Positions 1 through 12,756 of a stretch of 64,000 nt of DNA are shown here, in pieces. Both the position numbers and the translations under genes were made by a program. How positions within the stretch are numbered: position 1 is the stretch's first letter; every line of letters begins with the position of its first letter. Origin of the DNA: Blepharisma japonicum (Eukaryota > Ciliophora > Heterotrichea > Heterotrichida > Blepharismidae); NCBI GenBank assembly GCA_949751835.1, contig CATKHK010000038.1:310001-374000 (forward strand), written 5' to 3'. Below the pieces are notes generated by a model. It saw only the letters and a program-made list of their open reading frames with translations, had not been told where the DNA came from and searched no databases.

Positions 1-2716
1 AGAAGAACTTATTTCACAGAGCCCTGATGTTAAAAAACTGTCAAAAAATCTTATGTGACTTGAAGAAAAACTGGCATTTTTAAATAATAAATATAGCCAG
101 CTAACCACAAAGTTTTTTAACTCCAAAGAATCACTAGATCTCTACGCTTCATATGCAAAGGATATTCTTTATGATTGAGAAAAATCAAATTTTTTAGAAA
201 ATAAGTCAAGGTCATTCAGCAGAAATGCTATAAACACCTATTCACGAAATTTTGAATTTTTTAATGATATTAATGGAATATTTATAATTTCATGCGAAGA
301 AGAAAATTTTGGTGAAATTCTTTTCTCAAACCCAAAAGCAAGTGAAATTATGAACTCTTCTTCCTATAACATTGATGGGACCAATATAACAAATTTTATT
401 CCACCTTATTATTGTGAAAAATTAAACGAAGAAATCTGTAGAATTATTCATTTCGCCTCAAACTCAGAAATAGATCTAACTGAAGGATTTTTTCTAAATC
501 TCCCCTCCCATTTTATAATAGAATGCTCTGGAAAAGTTTTAATGACCTCACACGAAAACCATCTTATTTCAATATTACTTTTTAAGCCTAAAAAATCTAA
601 ACATCAGGTCGCATCAATGTCTGAAACTGGCGAAATTTGCAGCTTCTCAGAACATTTTACTAAATTTCTCAAAAATTCTAGCAGAAGTTTAACAGGATTA
701 AATATCAAAAATTTATTTCCTGAAATAGAAGAATTTGGCTGGCAATGATTTACCCCTTATAGACTATCTGGATTTGAAGCTGAAACTATTTTAGTTTTAA
801 ATTATTATCAAGTCAATAAAATGAAAGTCTTTTACGCTGTTTTAACAAATGATTATGATGAAATTCAAAGATGGAAAAATAAAAATTCGCCAATTGAAAA
901 TGAAGAAGAAAAATTTATTTTGACAAGCCAATTATCGTTAAAAGCATCAAGCACAGAAGGAAATAGTAAAATATTGCATAAAGAATATACAGAAATTGAA
1001 GATATTTACGCTAATTCTGAGATGAATTTAAATCAAGTAAGCTCAAATGAATCTCCAATGGTAACTGACCATGCTTATTCTGAAGAAAAATCACAAGTTT
1101 CGGAAAATACTCATCAAAGGAGATTCCTTAGACAGATAACTACTTCTGCTAGATCAATGAATATTTTGCATATAGCCATTATTTTTGCAGTATTTTTTAT
1201 ATAGATTATAGCAGTTTTAGGCACAAATATCGCTGTGCTATTTTACGCCTTCACTAATATTAATTTTATTAGAAATATGGACTTGCCTTTAACTCTTGGA
1301 AAATTAGGCAAAAAAATGCAAAATGTTGCGTATACATCCCACTTGCTTTGGGCACTTTCGCCAGGAGCAAGTTCTGATACTGAGCAGGCATTAAGGGTAA
1401 CGTGAAGTAAAATTATTGTTTTTATGACTGAATTAAAAGGCCTGTATCTTAATATTACTTCTCATTTAGAAGATTGAAGTTATTGCTCGGGAAGAGAAAT
1501 TTTTATGAATGAAAATATAAAACTATGGAATTCTCATAAGAAAAAAATAAATCTATTGGATATGATATCAGAGTTTGTTCAAACCGTAAGAGATATTCAG
1601 GGAAATGAGCTTGTAAGAAAATATAATAATTCAGAAGATTATAATGCAGAAGCCTCGTTTTTAGTGGCCAATGGATATGGAGAAGCATTTGAGTATTGCA
1701 ATAGTTCTTTATACGAGGTTATGGATTGCCAAAAAATAATTATGTCTGATTTTAAATCAGAAATGTTTATTCTTCTTATATTGGGAATTGGTGTGCTTGC
1801 ATTATGCATTAGCATTATGATACCGTTTTGGTATTCTACTGTAAAAATCGAAAGCAATCTTTGAAATAATTTAAGAAAAAAAGTATATGAACATTATTTT
1901 GAGCTGAAACAGTCCTTAGTGGAGAGATTAAAGTGCGTTCATTTTCAGCCTGAAATATTGCTTAACGATGGAAATCTATCAAAAAGGCAATTTAATTTTA
2001 GAAATTATCAAAAATATATTTGAAGAATTTTTGTATATTTTATAGTTGTCACAATGTTTTCTATTATAAATATCACCTATCTCTATGAAAAATGTACTGA
2101 TTATTTATCTTATAGACCAGAAATAATGAAAGAGATCATACGTGGACAAATTTTGCAAAATTCTTTGGCAATATGAGCAACAAATTCTCAGCTGGAACAT
2201 TGAGGAATTCCATTAGCAAATAATCTCCCGGATGAATACCCTTTAATGAATAGTGGATCCGCATTTCAAAAAGACATTACAAAGCTTGAACGTTCAAAAT
2301 TGATTTTAAGAGATCCCAAGTATTTGCCTATTTTATCAGAAAAGTTTATAACAAGCTTCTTTAAGCATGAAAACGAATCAAGCTGGTATTATTTTAATCT
2401 TGGGGCATATGCAGCTGAAGATATCATAAAATTCGATAGCTATTTGGTCACTTATTCAAATATGCTTGTTGATTTATGATTATTTTGGGTCCTTAATATT
2501 GAAGTGTTGACTATAAATTATGGCGAGCTTGCTGATGAGATTGATAGCTATTCTCAAGGTGTGATTGAAGATCAAGTCAGCATTATTTTAGGAGCTTTTG
2601 CTGTTTTTGCTGTTACCTCAATTTTCATATATTTTGCGTTATATTTTATATTTTTTAGGAAAGAAAAACAATACCTGCAGAAAATCAATTCAATGATGAA
2701 AATTATCCCTTGATAA
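1..2716 (+). CDS. P1: PAS/TmcB-like multi-pass membrane protein, 5' end outside window
   Basis: The frame is open from base 2 to a TAA at 2714-2716, with UGA read as Trp. The last residue is a UGA Trp at 2711-2713, directly before the stop. By alignment with P2 the window opens near residue 480, so the N-terminal membrane block is missing. Visible parts are the coiled stretch before the PAS domain, the PAS-like domain (about 240-600, with GEILFSNPKAS), the Ser/acidic linker, the helix around intron 1, the Cys ectodomain (YCSGRE near 1475), a helix near 1760-1840, the cytosolic loop, a helix near 2020-2080, the second ectodomain, and a last helix at 2580-2660. Intron 1 is 1190-1204 (GTATTTTTTATATAG). 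The second intron site, 1586-1600 (GTAAGAGATATTCAG), has no stop and could also be read through as VRDIQ. It ends 371 bases before P2. The family name is from memory; that it is a real gene is well supported. Confidence 0.88.
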
Positions 2717-3087
2717 ATATATAAATTTTTATTAGATATGTAAAACTTCTAAAATTCTGTATATTAATTCTGTTTATTAATTAAAATCTGTACTTTAATT
2801 TTATTAAAGCTAATCAATTTAATATAGCCCATTTGACTACGGTTATATAAAAACTTCTCAATAATCTCTATAAATTACTTTATTATCACGACCTATTCAT
2901 CACAACTTTTTAAACTATGGAAATATTTCAATTACAATATTTTTAAAATTGGTTATGAAAATTATTTATTGTTAAACAAGGAGTTTTAAAAATTAATTTT
3001 TAAAATTGCAAATAGCATAATCTAGATATTTCTTACATCATAAATTCATATATTCGCTCTGAAATATGCATTTTTAATAAGTCCATT
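2717..3087. other. Spacer P1-P2, 5' flank of P2
   Basis: AT-rich and without genes. From about 2792 it aligns with the 5' flank of P3 (8021-8319). It contains the perfect 7-bp palindrome CTTTAAT-TTT-ATTAAAG at 2793-2809, also present at 8023-8039. The P2 promoter should lie here, but no element could be recognised by name. Confidence 0.6.
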
Positions 3088-6000
3088 ATGATTGAATTTG
3101 AAGTATCGCATGAACAAGCTTCTGTGTACAGTAAAAAATTGTGGAAGACTGCAGAAAAATCGATCATAAATTCAACATTTGAAGTTTACAGACAACTTTA
3201 TTTCCAAAAGGTCTTTGGAGAAAATTTTATCTTTCAGCAAAAGGTCAAAGAAGCATTTGAATGCTTGATTTGGTGCTTACAAATGGTAAGTTTATTATGA
3301 GTTCCAGATCTCCCAATAAAAAATTGAGAAGAAAATAACATCATTTGAGATATAATTGGATACTTGAGATTTGATATAGCCTGTTCGGAATTTGGAATGA
3401 TAAGTGCTTGTTTAATTTTTTCAACCATGATAATTTTCCTGATTTTTTTTGGAATGATACTATTAGTTTATATTACTTATCGTTCTCACAGTTTACCTAA
3501 ATGATTATTATTTATTTTCAAAAAAATTTTTTATTTTTGGGTTAACTTATTACTGATCCCTTCTATATCAATTTTTACCATTTTTCTAAAATACAACTTT
3601 TGGCCTGAAAATCATATCTCAGAATACCAAGCTAAAAATGATTCTTCGGAGTTTGAAATTAATATTTTGTGGCAAATTTCAATTATTTTTGCCTTGATAA
3701 TATCGATTTTAGAACTTATATTTTATGCAAGTTTTTCAGGGGAAATTCGGCATTCAATAAGCAGTAAAATAATAAATTCTAAGGCGCATTCAGTTATAGA
3801 CCTACAAATATTTATTTTTACTTGGCTTTTACCGATATTTTGGGCATTTTTTGCCGAAGATTATATCATTTATTATCAAATTTTTACAATGTTAATTTCA
3901 GCATTTTTAATGTTTGAATTTATGATACTTTTACCTTACTTTTCTCTTTTTTGTAATACCCTTCAAATTCTTCGGCTTGGTTTTATGGCATTGGCATCTT
4001 TTGCATTTATTTTTGGATATGCCTTAGATAACTCACTTTTTATTTCACTTTTAATATTTATTTTAGGCATTTTAGCAGGAAAACTGATTATTTCTTTTTC
4101 CAAAAAATTGCATTCAAAAATGCAAGCAAATATTCCTGAAAATTTGGCAAGGATTAATGGTGAGTATAACTTGGAAAAATCCCTTAGGCTTGCTTTATGT
4201 TCAAATGATATCGAAAATAAAGATCAAATTATCTATATTTTTGAGTCATTTTATAAAGAAAATTATAAGCTCAGATCCAAACTTCAAATTGTTTGAATCA
4301 CTAATTATTGCACTTTTGCATTAAAAGATGAATCTTTAGCTAAAATTAAGCTAGAAAATGCAAAAATTATATCAGACTGAAACCTAGAAGGGAAATACCA
4401 AGAATACTTGTGCAGCAAAAGCATATCAGAAGCCACTACTTCTGAATGTGAAAAATTTATGCATTACCTTCAACAATTAAATCGAGTAAAAAAAGAAGAT
4501 AAAAAATTATGCATGAACTTATTAAGGTTTTGGGAAGAAGTAACTTCATCAAAACCAAATCTTAAAAAAATAATTCAAGGCCTAAGCTCTGTACATTCAG
4601 AAATTTCTTTCCTCAGCAAAACTTATCATCAGTTGACATCAAAATTTTCCTCATCCCGAGAAATTTTATCTCTTTATTCTTCATATGCAAAAAATATTCT
4701 TTTTGACTTGCAAAAATCAACTGTCCTTGATGCCAAAATAACAAATTTTGACAGAATTATTACTAACTTTGCCAACGATTCCTCAAATTTCAGCTATTTT
4801 AGCCGCACAACTGGAGTTTTGATATTTTCATGTGAGGAAAGCAATTATGGCGAAATTCTTTTTGCAAATCAAAAAACCTCAGAAATTTTACAAATTTTTT
4901 TAAATAATTTTCTAGGAAACAATATATCGCACTTTATTCCCTCAGTCTATTATGAAAAAATTAAAGAAGAATCGAAATGAATCTCTGAGTATGGTTCAAG
5001 CTCACAAGTTGATTTAACTGAAGGGTTCTTCATAATGACCCCTTCACATATTCTATTAGAATGTGCAGGAAAGGTCCAACTAACCACTATTAATAATTTC
5101 CTTGTAGCAACCCTCGCATTTAAGCTAAAACCTACAAATCATCAAGCAGCTTTAATATCTGAAGACGGCGAAATTTATTGTCACACTTTAAATTTCCCTA
5201 AAATTTGCAATAAATATACAAATGATTTGCGAGGCTTTTCCATTAAGAAATTATTTTCTAATTTGCAAGGGCTTGATTTAAAACCTTTTACCCCTTATCG
5301 TATATTACCATCAGTAAATGAAACAATATTAGTGTTATCATATTTTGAATTCAATAGGTTTAAAATGCATTTCGCGCTATTAATAAATGATAATGCAGAA
5401 ATCGCAAAATGAAAAGGTGAAAATTTAATTTTAAATGATAATCATGAAGATGAAATAATAAGAAGCAGCAGAAGATTCTCAAAACATCTAACCTCATTAG
5501 GGAATGAAGTAAGGAGCATTGAAAGTCAGCATCATGACAATATTTTTGGCTCAGAAATGGAATTAATTCAATCAAATGAGCAGGTTTTGAGCAATACTTT
5601 AGGAGCCCTTGATCATAAACTATCAGTAAGAACTGATGAAGAAAGGTCCCAAAAATCAGAATCTTCATCTCAAAGTAGATTCTTAAAAATGATAAAAATA
5701 TCGTCACGGTCAATTAATATTTTGCATGTCTCTTTTATTATATCTGTAAGATTTATATAGATTTTAGCTGTTATAGCTACAAATATAGCAGTTTTATGCT
5801 ATGCGAATTATAGCATTAAAAATGCAAGCAATATGGATCTCCCTATAGCTTTAGGCCAACTAGCTAAATATTTTCAATACCTTGGCTTCATATCAGAAGA
5901 TATTTATTTGATATATGTTGCCAATGATCCTAGCTATAAAGATATTCTGGAAAATCTAATTACAGGTTTTACAGATAGCATGGAAGCACTAGACACTCTT

Positions 6001-7475
6001 TATTTAAATATTAATTCAGATCTAAATAATTGAAATTATTGCTCAGGCCAAGGTATTTTCGTTGACGAAAATATAAATTTGTGGAACACTGATAATGGTG
6101 TTTATAAGAAAAAAACAAATTTAATGAATACGATTTCTATGTTCATTAACAATGTATATTTTATATAGGGAAAACAATTTATAAAAAAATATTTAAAGTC
6201 AGAAGATTATACAGAAGAAGTGGGATTTTTGGGATATAATGGATTTGGAGAAGCGTTTAAATACTGTAACCAATCTATGCATGATATTATATCATGCCAA
6301 AAAGACACAATGAACAAATTCGAGAGTCAGATGCTTGCATTTTTGATACTAGGAATTGCTGTATTTTTTATATGTGTTGCCTGCATGATACCATTTTGTT
6401 ATTCTACAGTCAAAATTGAGAATAATTTATGGAATAATGTAAGAAATAGGGTATATGAGTTCTATTTTGAACTGAGGCAATTGAGCTTTGAAAGGCTTGT
6501 AAGTATTTATGGAGGTCCTGAAATTGAGCTTAACAATAGAAATCCTTCAAAAAAGCTGTATAATTTTAATACTTATTGAAAATATTTTTGGAGGATTTCT
6601 ATGTATTTTATTGTTGTATCTGTTTTTTCAGTAATAAATATTATTTATCTTTATGAAACATCTGCTGGATATTTGTATAAAAGACCTGAGATTATCAGAG
6701 ATTTAATACATGGACAAATTTTATTTACGAGTTTAGGGGTTTGGACGACTAGAGCTTTAGCTGACAATATGTCGCTCTTAAACATAGGTCAAATTTCTCC
6801 ATTTAAAAAAAGCAAATCTGAATGGCAAGAAATAATTTCAAAAATAAACTATTTATCTGTACATTTAAGGAATAATGGCTACTCATCAGTTTTATCAAAA
6901 GAATTTACTAATAAATTCTATGAAAATGATGAGAGCTCATCACAAAGTCTAGCATTTGGAGTTGATTCTGCTCAAAATATTTTAACTTTGGATGCTTATT
7001 ACATTGCTTACTCAAATCCGACTGTCGATGCATGGCTTAATTGAGTTATCGATACCTCAGCCATTGCAAGTAAATATGATACGTTTACTAATGAAATTGA
7101 CAATTATTCACAAGACATGATAAATTATGAAATGAATATAATAGTGGTAGCTTTGGTGATTTTTATAGCCATTTCTTTTGTCATGTATTTTGGGCTATAT
7201 TTTACGTTTTTTAGAAAGGAAAAAAAATATTTACAAAAAATTAGCTGGGTTTTCCAAATAATTAAAATTTCCTAATCAGATGAGTTTTAAACAGCATAGC
7301 TGGTTTTTCGTCAATTTAAATTAAATGGAATCAGTTTTAAAAACAAGCTAGGAACAGTTATATATTGAGGATATCACAATAATTAATTATGAATACATAA
7401 TTTTTTAAATATACATTAAAATATTGAGATTCTTAGGATTGAGCAAATATTATTTCAATTCTAACAGTTGAAATA
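2792..7475 (+). repeat. Direct tandem duplication, unit 1 (contains P2)
   Basis: Homology with the unit at 8021-12715 covers the 5' flank, the whole gene and about 200 bases of 3' flank. In the 3' flanks, 7276-7450 and 12508-12690 share stretches such as GATGAGTTTTAAACAGCATA and TTATATATTGAGGATATCA. The units are offset by about 5,229 bases, and the two coding regions have the same length. Boundaries are by eye and fade gradually. Confidence 0.8.
3088..7275 (+). CDS. P2: PAS/TmcB-like multi-pass membrane protein
   Basis: This copy serves as the reference for the family. It has three exons, with introns 5746-5760 (GTAAGATTTATATAG) and 6154-6168 (GTATATTTTATATAG), and encodes 1,385 residues with 11 UGA Trp codons, ending in TAA. 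The start is the first ATG in frame, with the context TCCATTATG, and it aligns with the P3 start. About nine hydrophobic helices lie between residues 59 and 340. FSGEIRHS is at 216-223 and SKAHS at 231. A PAS-like domain spans about 570-680 (GEILFANQKTS), followed by a related segment at 685-755 and a Ser/acidic linker at 775-870. A helix crosses the first exon junction near 872-905. Ectodomain cysteines occur in NYCSGQ and CNQSMHDIISCQ. Helices follow near 1072, 1160 and 1340. Position 4978 is TGA where P3 has TGG. I infer a plasma-membrane or organelle sensor; no enzyme domain is visible. Confidence 0.93.
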
Positions 7476-8319
7476 ATAAAAAATACAATTTATATTTTAT
7501 ATTTAATTTTTACTTAATAAAATAAAAATTAAATGGTTATGTCGCTCTTATTATTGAGCCAATAACTTTCTAAACTTTTTCTGATTTTTAAAATTTAACT
7601 AATGTTTATAATTCAGCCTTTATAGATTGTAGGATAAAACCGTCATGATTCAAAATGAGCTAAATTTTATCAATAGGTCCTTAAAATTTTTTTATCTTAT
7701 AAATATTGACTATTTTTATTTAATATTCAAAATTAATAAAATTATTAGCAATCTTTTGCATAATTTTATTTAAATAGTAATTGAGACCAATTTTAAGTCA
7801 TTTTATTTTTTAATTTTTGATCTTTATATAGATAAAATTGAACTAAATATCAAGCGAGTTTTCAGTGGTTTCAAAATTTTTGTAATTCCCTTTAATAATT
7901 ATTGTAATGGAACTATTTTATTGAATCTAAAAGGCATAAATTTTAAACATATTTTTCTCTCAATTTTTGGAATTTGAAAAATTAAAAAAATTAGCAAATA
8001 AAAATATTGCTTATTAAGGGGACTTTAATTTTATTAAAGCTAATCAGTTTACTCATAGGTTCTCTAACTACGTTTATGCATAAAAACTATTCAAGATCTA
8101 TAAATTTCTTTATTATTTAGACCTATTCGTTATAATTTTTTTAACTATGGAAATATTACAATTATAATATCTTTAAAATTGTTACAGAAAATAGATATTG
8201 TTAAAATGATGTTTTGAAAATTAATTATAAAAATTGTAAAGTAACATAATTTAGATATTTCTAACATCATAAATCATATATTCGCTTTGAATTATATAAA
8301 CTTTTAATATAGTCCATTT
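7276..8319. other. Spacer P2-P3
   Basis: No gene seen. The first 200 bases match the 3' flank of P3. The middle, 7605-7913, is a noncoding repeat shared with the spacer before P4. The last 300 bases match the 5' flank of P2. So the spacer is a mosaic of duplicated flanks. Confidence 0.6.
7605..7913 (+). repeat. Spacer repeat, copy A
   Basis: Aligns in the same orientation with 14390-14697. Shared blocks include AAACCGTCATGATTCAAAAT, ATAATTTTATTTAAATAG and TTTTGTAATTCCCTTTAATA. No long reading frame is conserved between the copies. It sits several hundred bases upstream of a family member in both places. It may be co-duplicated spacer, a small mobile element remnant or a regulatory block. Confidence 0.75.
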
Positions 8320-11300
8320 ATGATTGAACTCGAAGTATCGCATGAACAAGCTTCTGTGTACAGTAAAAAATTGTGGAAGACTGCCAAAAAATCGATCATA
8401 AGTTCAATATTTGAAGTTTACAGACAACTTTATTTCCAAAAGGTCTTTGAAGAAAATTTTATCTTTCGACAAAAGGTCAAAGAAGCATTTGAATGCTTAA
8501 TTTGGTGCTTACAAATGGTAAGTTTATTATGAGTTCCAGATCTCCCAATAAAAAATTGAGAAGAAAATAAAATCATTTGAGAATTAATTGGATACTTAAA
8601 ATTTGATATAACTTGTTCAGAAATTGGAATGATAAGTGAGTGCTTATATTTTTCAACAACGATAGTTTTTCTGATTTTTTTTGGAATGATACTATTAGTT
8701 TATATTACTTATCATTCTTATAGTTTACCAAAATGATTATTATTTATTTTCAAAAAAATTTTTTATTTATGGGTTTACTTATTACTGATTCCTTCTCTAT
8801 CAATTTTTACCATTTTTTTGAAATACAACTTTTGGCCTGAAAATCATATCTCCGAATACAAAGCTAAAAATGATTCTTCGGAGTTTGAAATTAATATTTT
8901 CCTGCAAATTTCAATTATTTTTGCCTTGATAGTATCGCTTTTAGAACTTATATTTTATGCAAGTTTTTCAGGGGAAATTCGGCATTCAATAAGCAGTAAA
9001 ATAATAAATTCTAAGGCGCATTCAGTTATAGACCTACAAATTTATATTTTTACTTGGCTTTTATCGATTTTGTGGGCACTTTTTGCTGAAGTTTATATCA
9101 TTTATTATCAGTTTTTTACAATGATTATTTCAGCATTTTTAATGTTTGAATTTATGATACTTTTACCTTACTTTTCTCTTTTTTGTAATACCCTTCAAAT
9201 TCTTCGGCTTGCTTTTATTGCGTTGACATCTTTTGCCTTCATTTTTGGATATGCCTTGGATAACTCACTCATCATTTCACTTTTAGTAATTATTTTGGGC
9301 ATTTTAGCAGGAAAACTGATAATTTCTTTTTCCAAAAAATTGCATTCAAAAATAAAGGCAAATATTCCTGAAAATTTGGCAAGGATTAATTGTGAATATA
9401 TTTTGGAAAAGTCCCTTAGACTTGCTTTATGTTCAAATGATATTAAAAATAAAGATCAAATCATCTATATTTTTGAGTCATTTTATAAAGTAAATTATAA
9501 GCTCAGATCGAAGCTTCAAATGACTTGAATAGCTAATTATTGCATTTTTACCTTAAAAGATGAATCTTTAGCTAAAATTAAGTTAAAAAATGCAAAAAAT
9601 ATATTAGACTGAAATCTTGAAGGGAAGTATCAAGAATACTTGTGCCGCAAAAGCATATCAGAAGCCACTACTTCTGAATGTGAAAATTTTATACATTATC
9701 TGCATCAATTAAATCGAGTAAAAAAAGAAGACAAAAAATTATGCATGAACTTATTAAGGTTTTGGGAAGAAGTAACTTCATCAAAACCAAATCTTAAAAA
9801 AATAATTCAAGGTCTAACCTCTATACATTCAGAGATTTCTTTCCTCAGCAAAACTTACAATCAGCTGACATCAAAATTTTCCTCATCTCGAGAAATTTTA
9901 TCTCTTTATTCTTCATATGCAAAAAATATTCTTTTTGACTTACAAAAATCGAATGTCCTTGATGCTAAAATAATAAATTTTGACAGAATTATTACTAACT
10001 ATGCCAACGATTCCTCAAATTTCAGCTATTTTAGTCGCACAACTGAAGTTTTGATAATTTCATGTGAGAAAAGTAATTTTGGCGAAATTCTTTTTGCAAA
10101 TCAAAAAACCTCAGAAACTTTACAAATTTCTTTGAATAATATTCTAGGAAGTAATATATCACATTTTGTTCCTTCAATTTATTACGAAAAAATTAAAGAA
10201 GGAACAAAGTGGATATCTGAGTATGGTTCAAGCTCACAGGTTGATTTAACTGAAGGGTTCTTTATAATGACCCCTTCACATATTCTATTAGAATGTATAG
10301 GAAAGGCCCAACTGACCACTATTAATAATTTCCTTGTAGCAACCCTAGCATTTAAGCTAAAGCCTACAAATCATCAAGCAGCTTTGCTATCTGAAGATGG
10401 CGAAATTTATTGTCACACTTTAAATTTCCCTAAAATTTGTAATCAATGCACAAGTGATTTGCGAGGGTTTTCAATTAAGAAATTATTTTCTAATTTACAA
10501 GGGCTTGATTTAAAACCTTTTACCCCTTATCGTATATTACCATCAGTGAATGAAACAATATTAGTATTGTCATATTTTGAATTCAATAGATTTAAAATGC
10601 ATTTCGCTCTATTAATAAATGATAATGCAGAAATCGCAAAATGAAAAGGTGAAAATTTAACTCTAAATGATAATCAAAAAGATGAAATAATAAGAAATAT
10701 CCGAAGATTCTCAAAGCGTCTAACCTCTATTGGGAATGAAGTAAGAAGCGTAGAAAATCAGCACAATGAGAATATTTTTGGCTCAGAAATGGAATTAATT
10801 CAGTCAAATGAGCAGGTTTTGAGTAATAATTTAGAAGCCTCTGATCATAAGTTATCAGTAAGAACTGATGAAGAAAAGTCCCAAAAATCTGAATCTTCGT
10901 CTCACAATAGATTCTTAAAAATGATACAAATATCGTTAAGATCAATAAATATTTTGCATGCCGCTTTTATTATATCTGTAAGATTTATATAGATTTTTGC
11001 TGTTATAGCTACAAATATATCAGTTTTATGATTTGCGAATTATAGCATTATAAATGCAAGCAATATGGATCTCCCTATAGCTTTAGGTCAAGCAGCTAAA
11101 TATTTTCAGTACCTTGGCGCCCTATCTGAAGATATTTTTTTGATATATATTGAGAATAAACCTAGCAATAAAGAAATTCTAGAATATCTAGTTGCAGACT
11201 TTACTTCTCACATAGAAAAACTAGACAATCTTTATTTAAATATTAATTCAGATCTAAATAATTGAAATTATTGCTCAGGCCAGAGTATTTTTATTGACGA

Positions 11301-12715
11301 AAATATAAATTTGTGGAATGCGGATAATGGCATTTATAAGAAAAAATCAAATTTAATGAACACGATTTCTAAGTTTATTAGCAATGTATATTTTATATAG
11401 GCAAAACAATTTGTGGAGAAATATGAAAAATCAGAAGATTATACTGAAGAAATAACGTTTTTGAAATATAATGGGGTTGGAGAAGCGTCTAAATACTGTA
11501 ACAAATCAATGCATGATATTATATCATGCCAAAAAGACACAACGGACCAATTCGAGAATGAAATGCTTGCATTTTTGATACTAGGAATTGCTGTATTTTT
11601 TATATGTGTTGGCTGCATGATACCATTTTGTTATTCTACAGTCAAAATTGAGAATAATTTATGGAATAATGTAAGAAATAGGGTATATGAGAGCTATTTT
11701 GAACTAAGGCAATTGAGCTTTGAAAGGCTTGCAAATATTTATGGAGGTCCTGAAATTGAGCTTAATAATAGAAATCCTTCAAAAAAGCCGTATAATTTTA
11801 ATACCTATTGAAAATATTTTTGGAGGATTTCTATGTATTTTATTGTTGTATCCGTGTTTTCAATAGTAAATATTATTTATCTTTATGAAACATCTGCTGG
11901 ATATTTGCATAAGAGACCTGAGATTATCAGAGATTTAATGCACGGACAAATTTTGTTTATGAGTTTAGCGGTTTGGACAACTAGAACTTTATGTGACAAT
12001 TTTGCGAAACCATCGGTGGGGCAAATTTCTGCGTTTAAAACAAGTGCATCTGAATGGCAAGATGTAATGTCAGAAATAGATTATTTATCAACACATATAA
12101 GGACTAATGGCTACTCATCAGTTTTATCAAAAGGGTTTTATAATAAATTCTATGAAAATGATGATAGCTCATCAAAAAGACTAGCACTTGGAATTAATCC
12201 TGCTCAAAATATTTTAATTTTTGATGGTTGTTACATTGTTTACGCACTTCCTCCCATCAATGTATGGCTTAGTTGAATACTCGATACTTTAACTATTGTA
12301 GAGAAATATAATGAGTTTGCTAATGAAATTGATGATTATTCACAAGATATGATAAATTATGAAATGAGTATAATAGTGGTAACTTTGGTGATTTTTATAG
12401 CCACTTCTTTCGTCATGTATTTTGGGCTATATTTTACGTTTTTTAGGAAGGAAAAAAAATATTTACAAAAAATTAGCTGGGTTTTTCAAATAATAAAAAT
12501 TTCTTAAGTAGATGAGTTTTAAACAGCATATTAAAATTGCTAGGAATTTTGTCGATTTAAATTAAATTGAATCAGTTTTAAAAGGCTAAGAATAGTTATA
12601 TATTGAGGATATCATAATAATTAATCGTTAATATATAATTTTTAAAATGTACATTATAATTTGAGATTTTTGGATTGAGTAAATAAGTTTGTGAAATATA
12701 TCGATTCTAATAATG
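8021..12715 (+). repeat. Direct tandem duplication, unit 2 (contains P3)
   Basis: Second unit of the duplication starting at 2792. The palindrome CTTTAAT-TTT-ATTAAAG recurs at 8023-8039, about 280-300 bases before the start codon in both units. The right end merges into the decayed P4-like remnant starting near 12757. Confidence 0.8.
8320..12507 (+). CDS. P3: PAS/TmcB-like multi-pass membrane protein
   Basis: Sister of P2: also 1,385 residues, with 4,188 bases from ATG to TAA. Introns are 10978-10992 (GTAAGATTTATATAG, identical to P2) and 11386-11400 (GTATATTTTATATAG, identical to P2). The first 70 residues differ from P2 at only a few sites. Differences concentrate in the two ectodomains, such as the stretch between 11100 and 11230 and the one between 11990 and 12250, while the PAS region and membrane block are nearly fixed. 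That pattern suggests the outward parts change faster, though this is judged by eye. The conserved Trp near the end of the PAS core is TGG at 10210-10212 and TGA in P2. The start context is TCCATTTATG. Confidence 0.93.
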
Positions 12716-12756
12716 CAATTATAATAAATAAACTTTTATATTCAATATTTCGATTT

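Noticed and set aside
3282-3300. GTAAGTTTATTATGAG as an extra intron in P2 and P3
   Set aside because: It is not 15 nt and lacks the usual form; the bases code the conserved VSLLWVP segment in frame.
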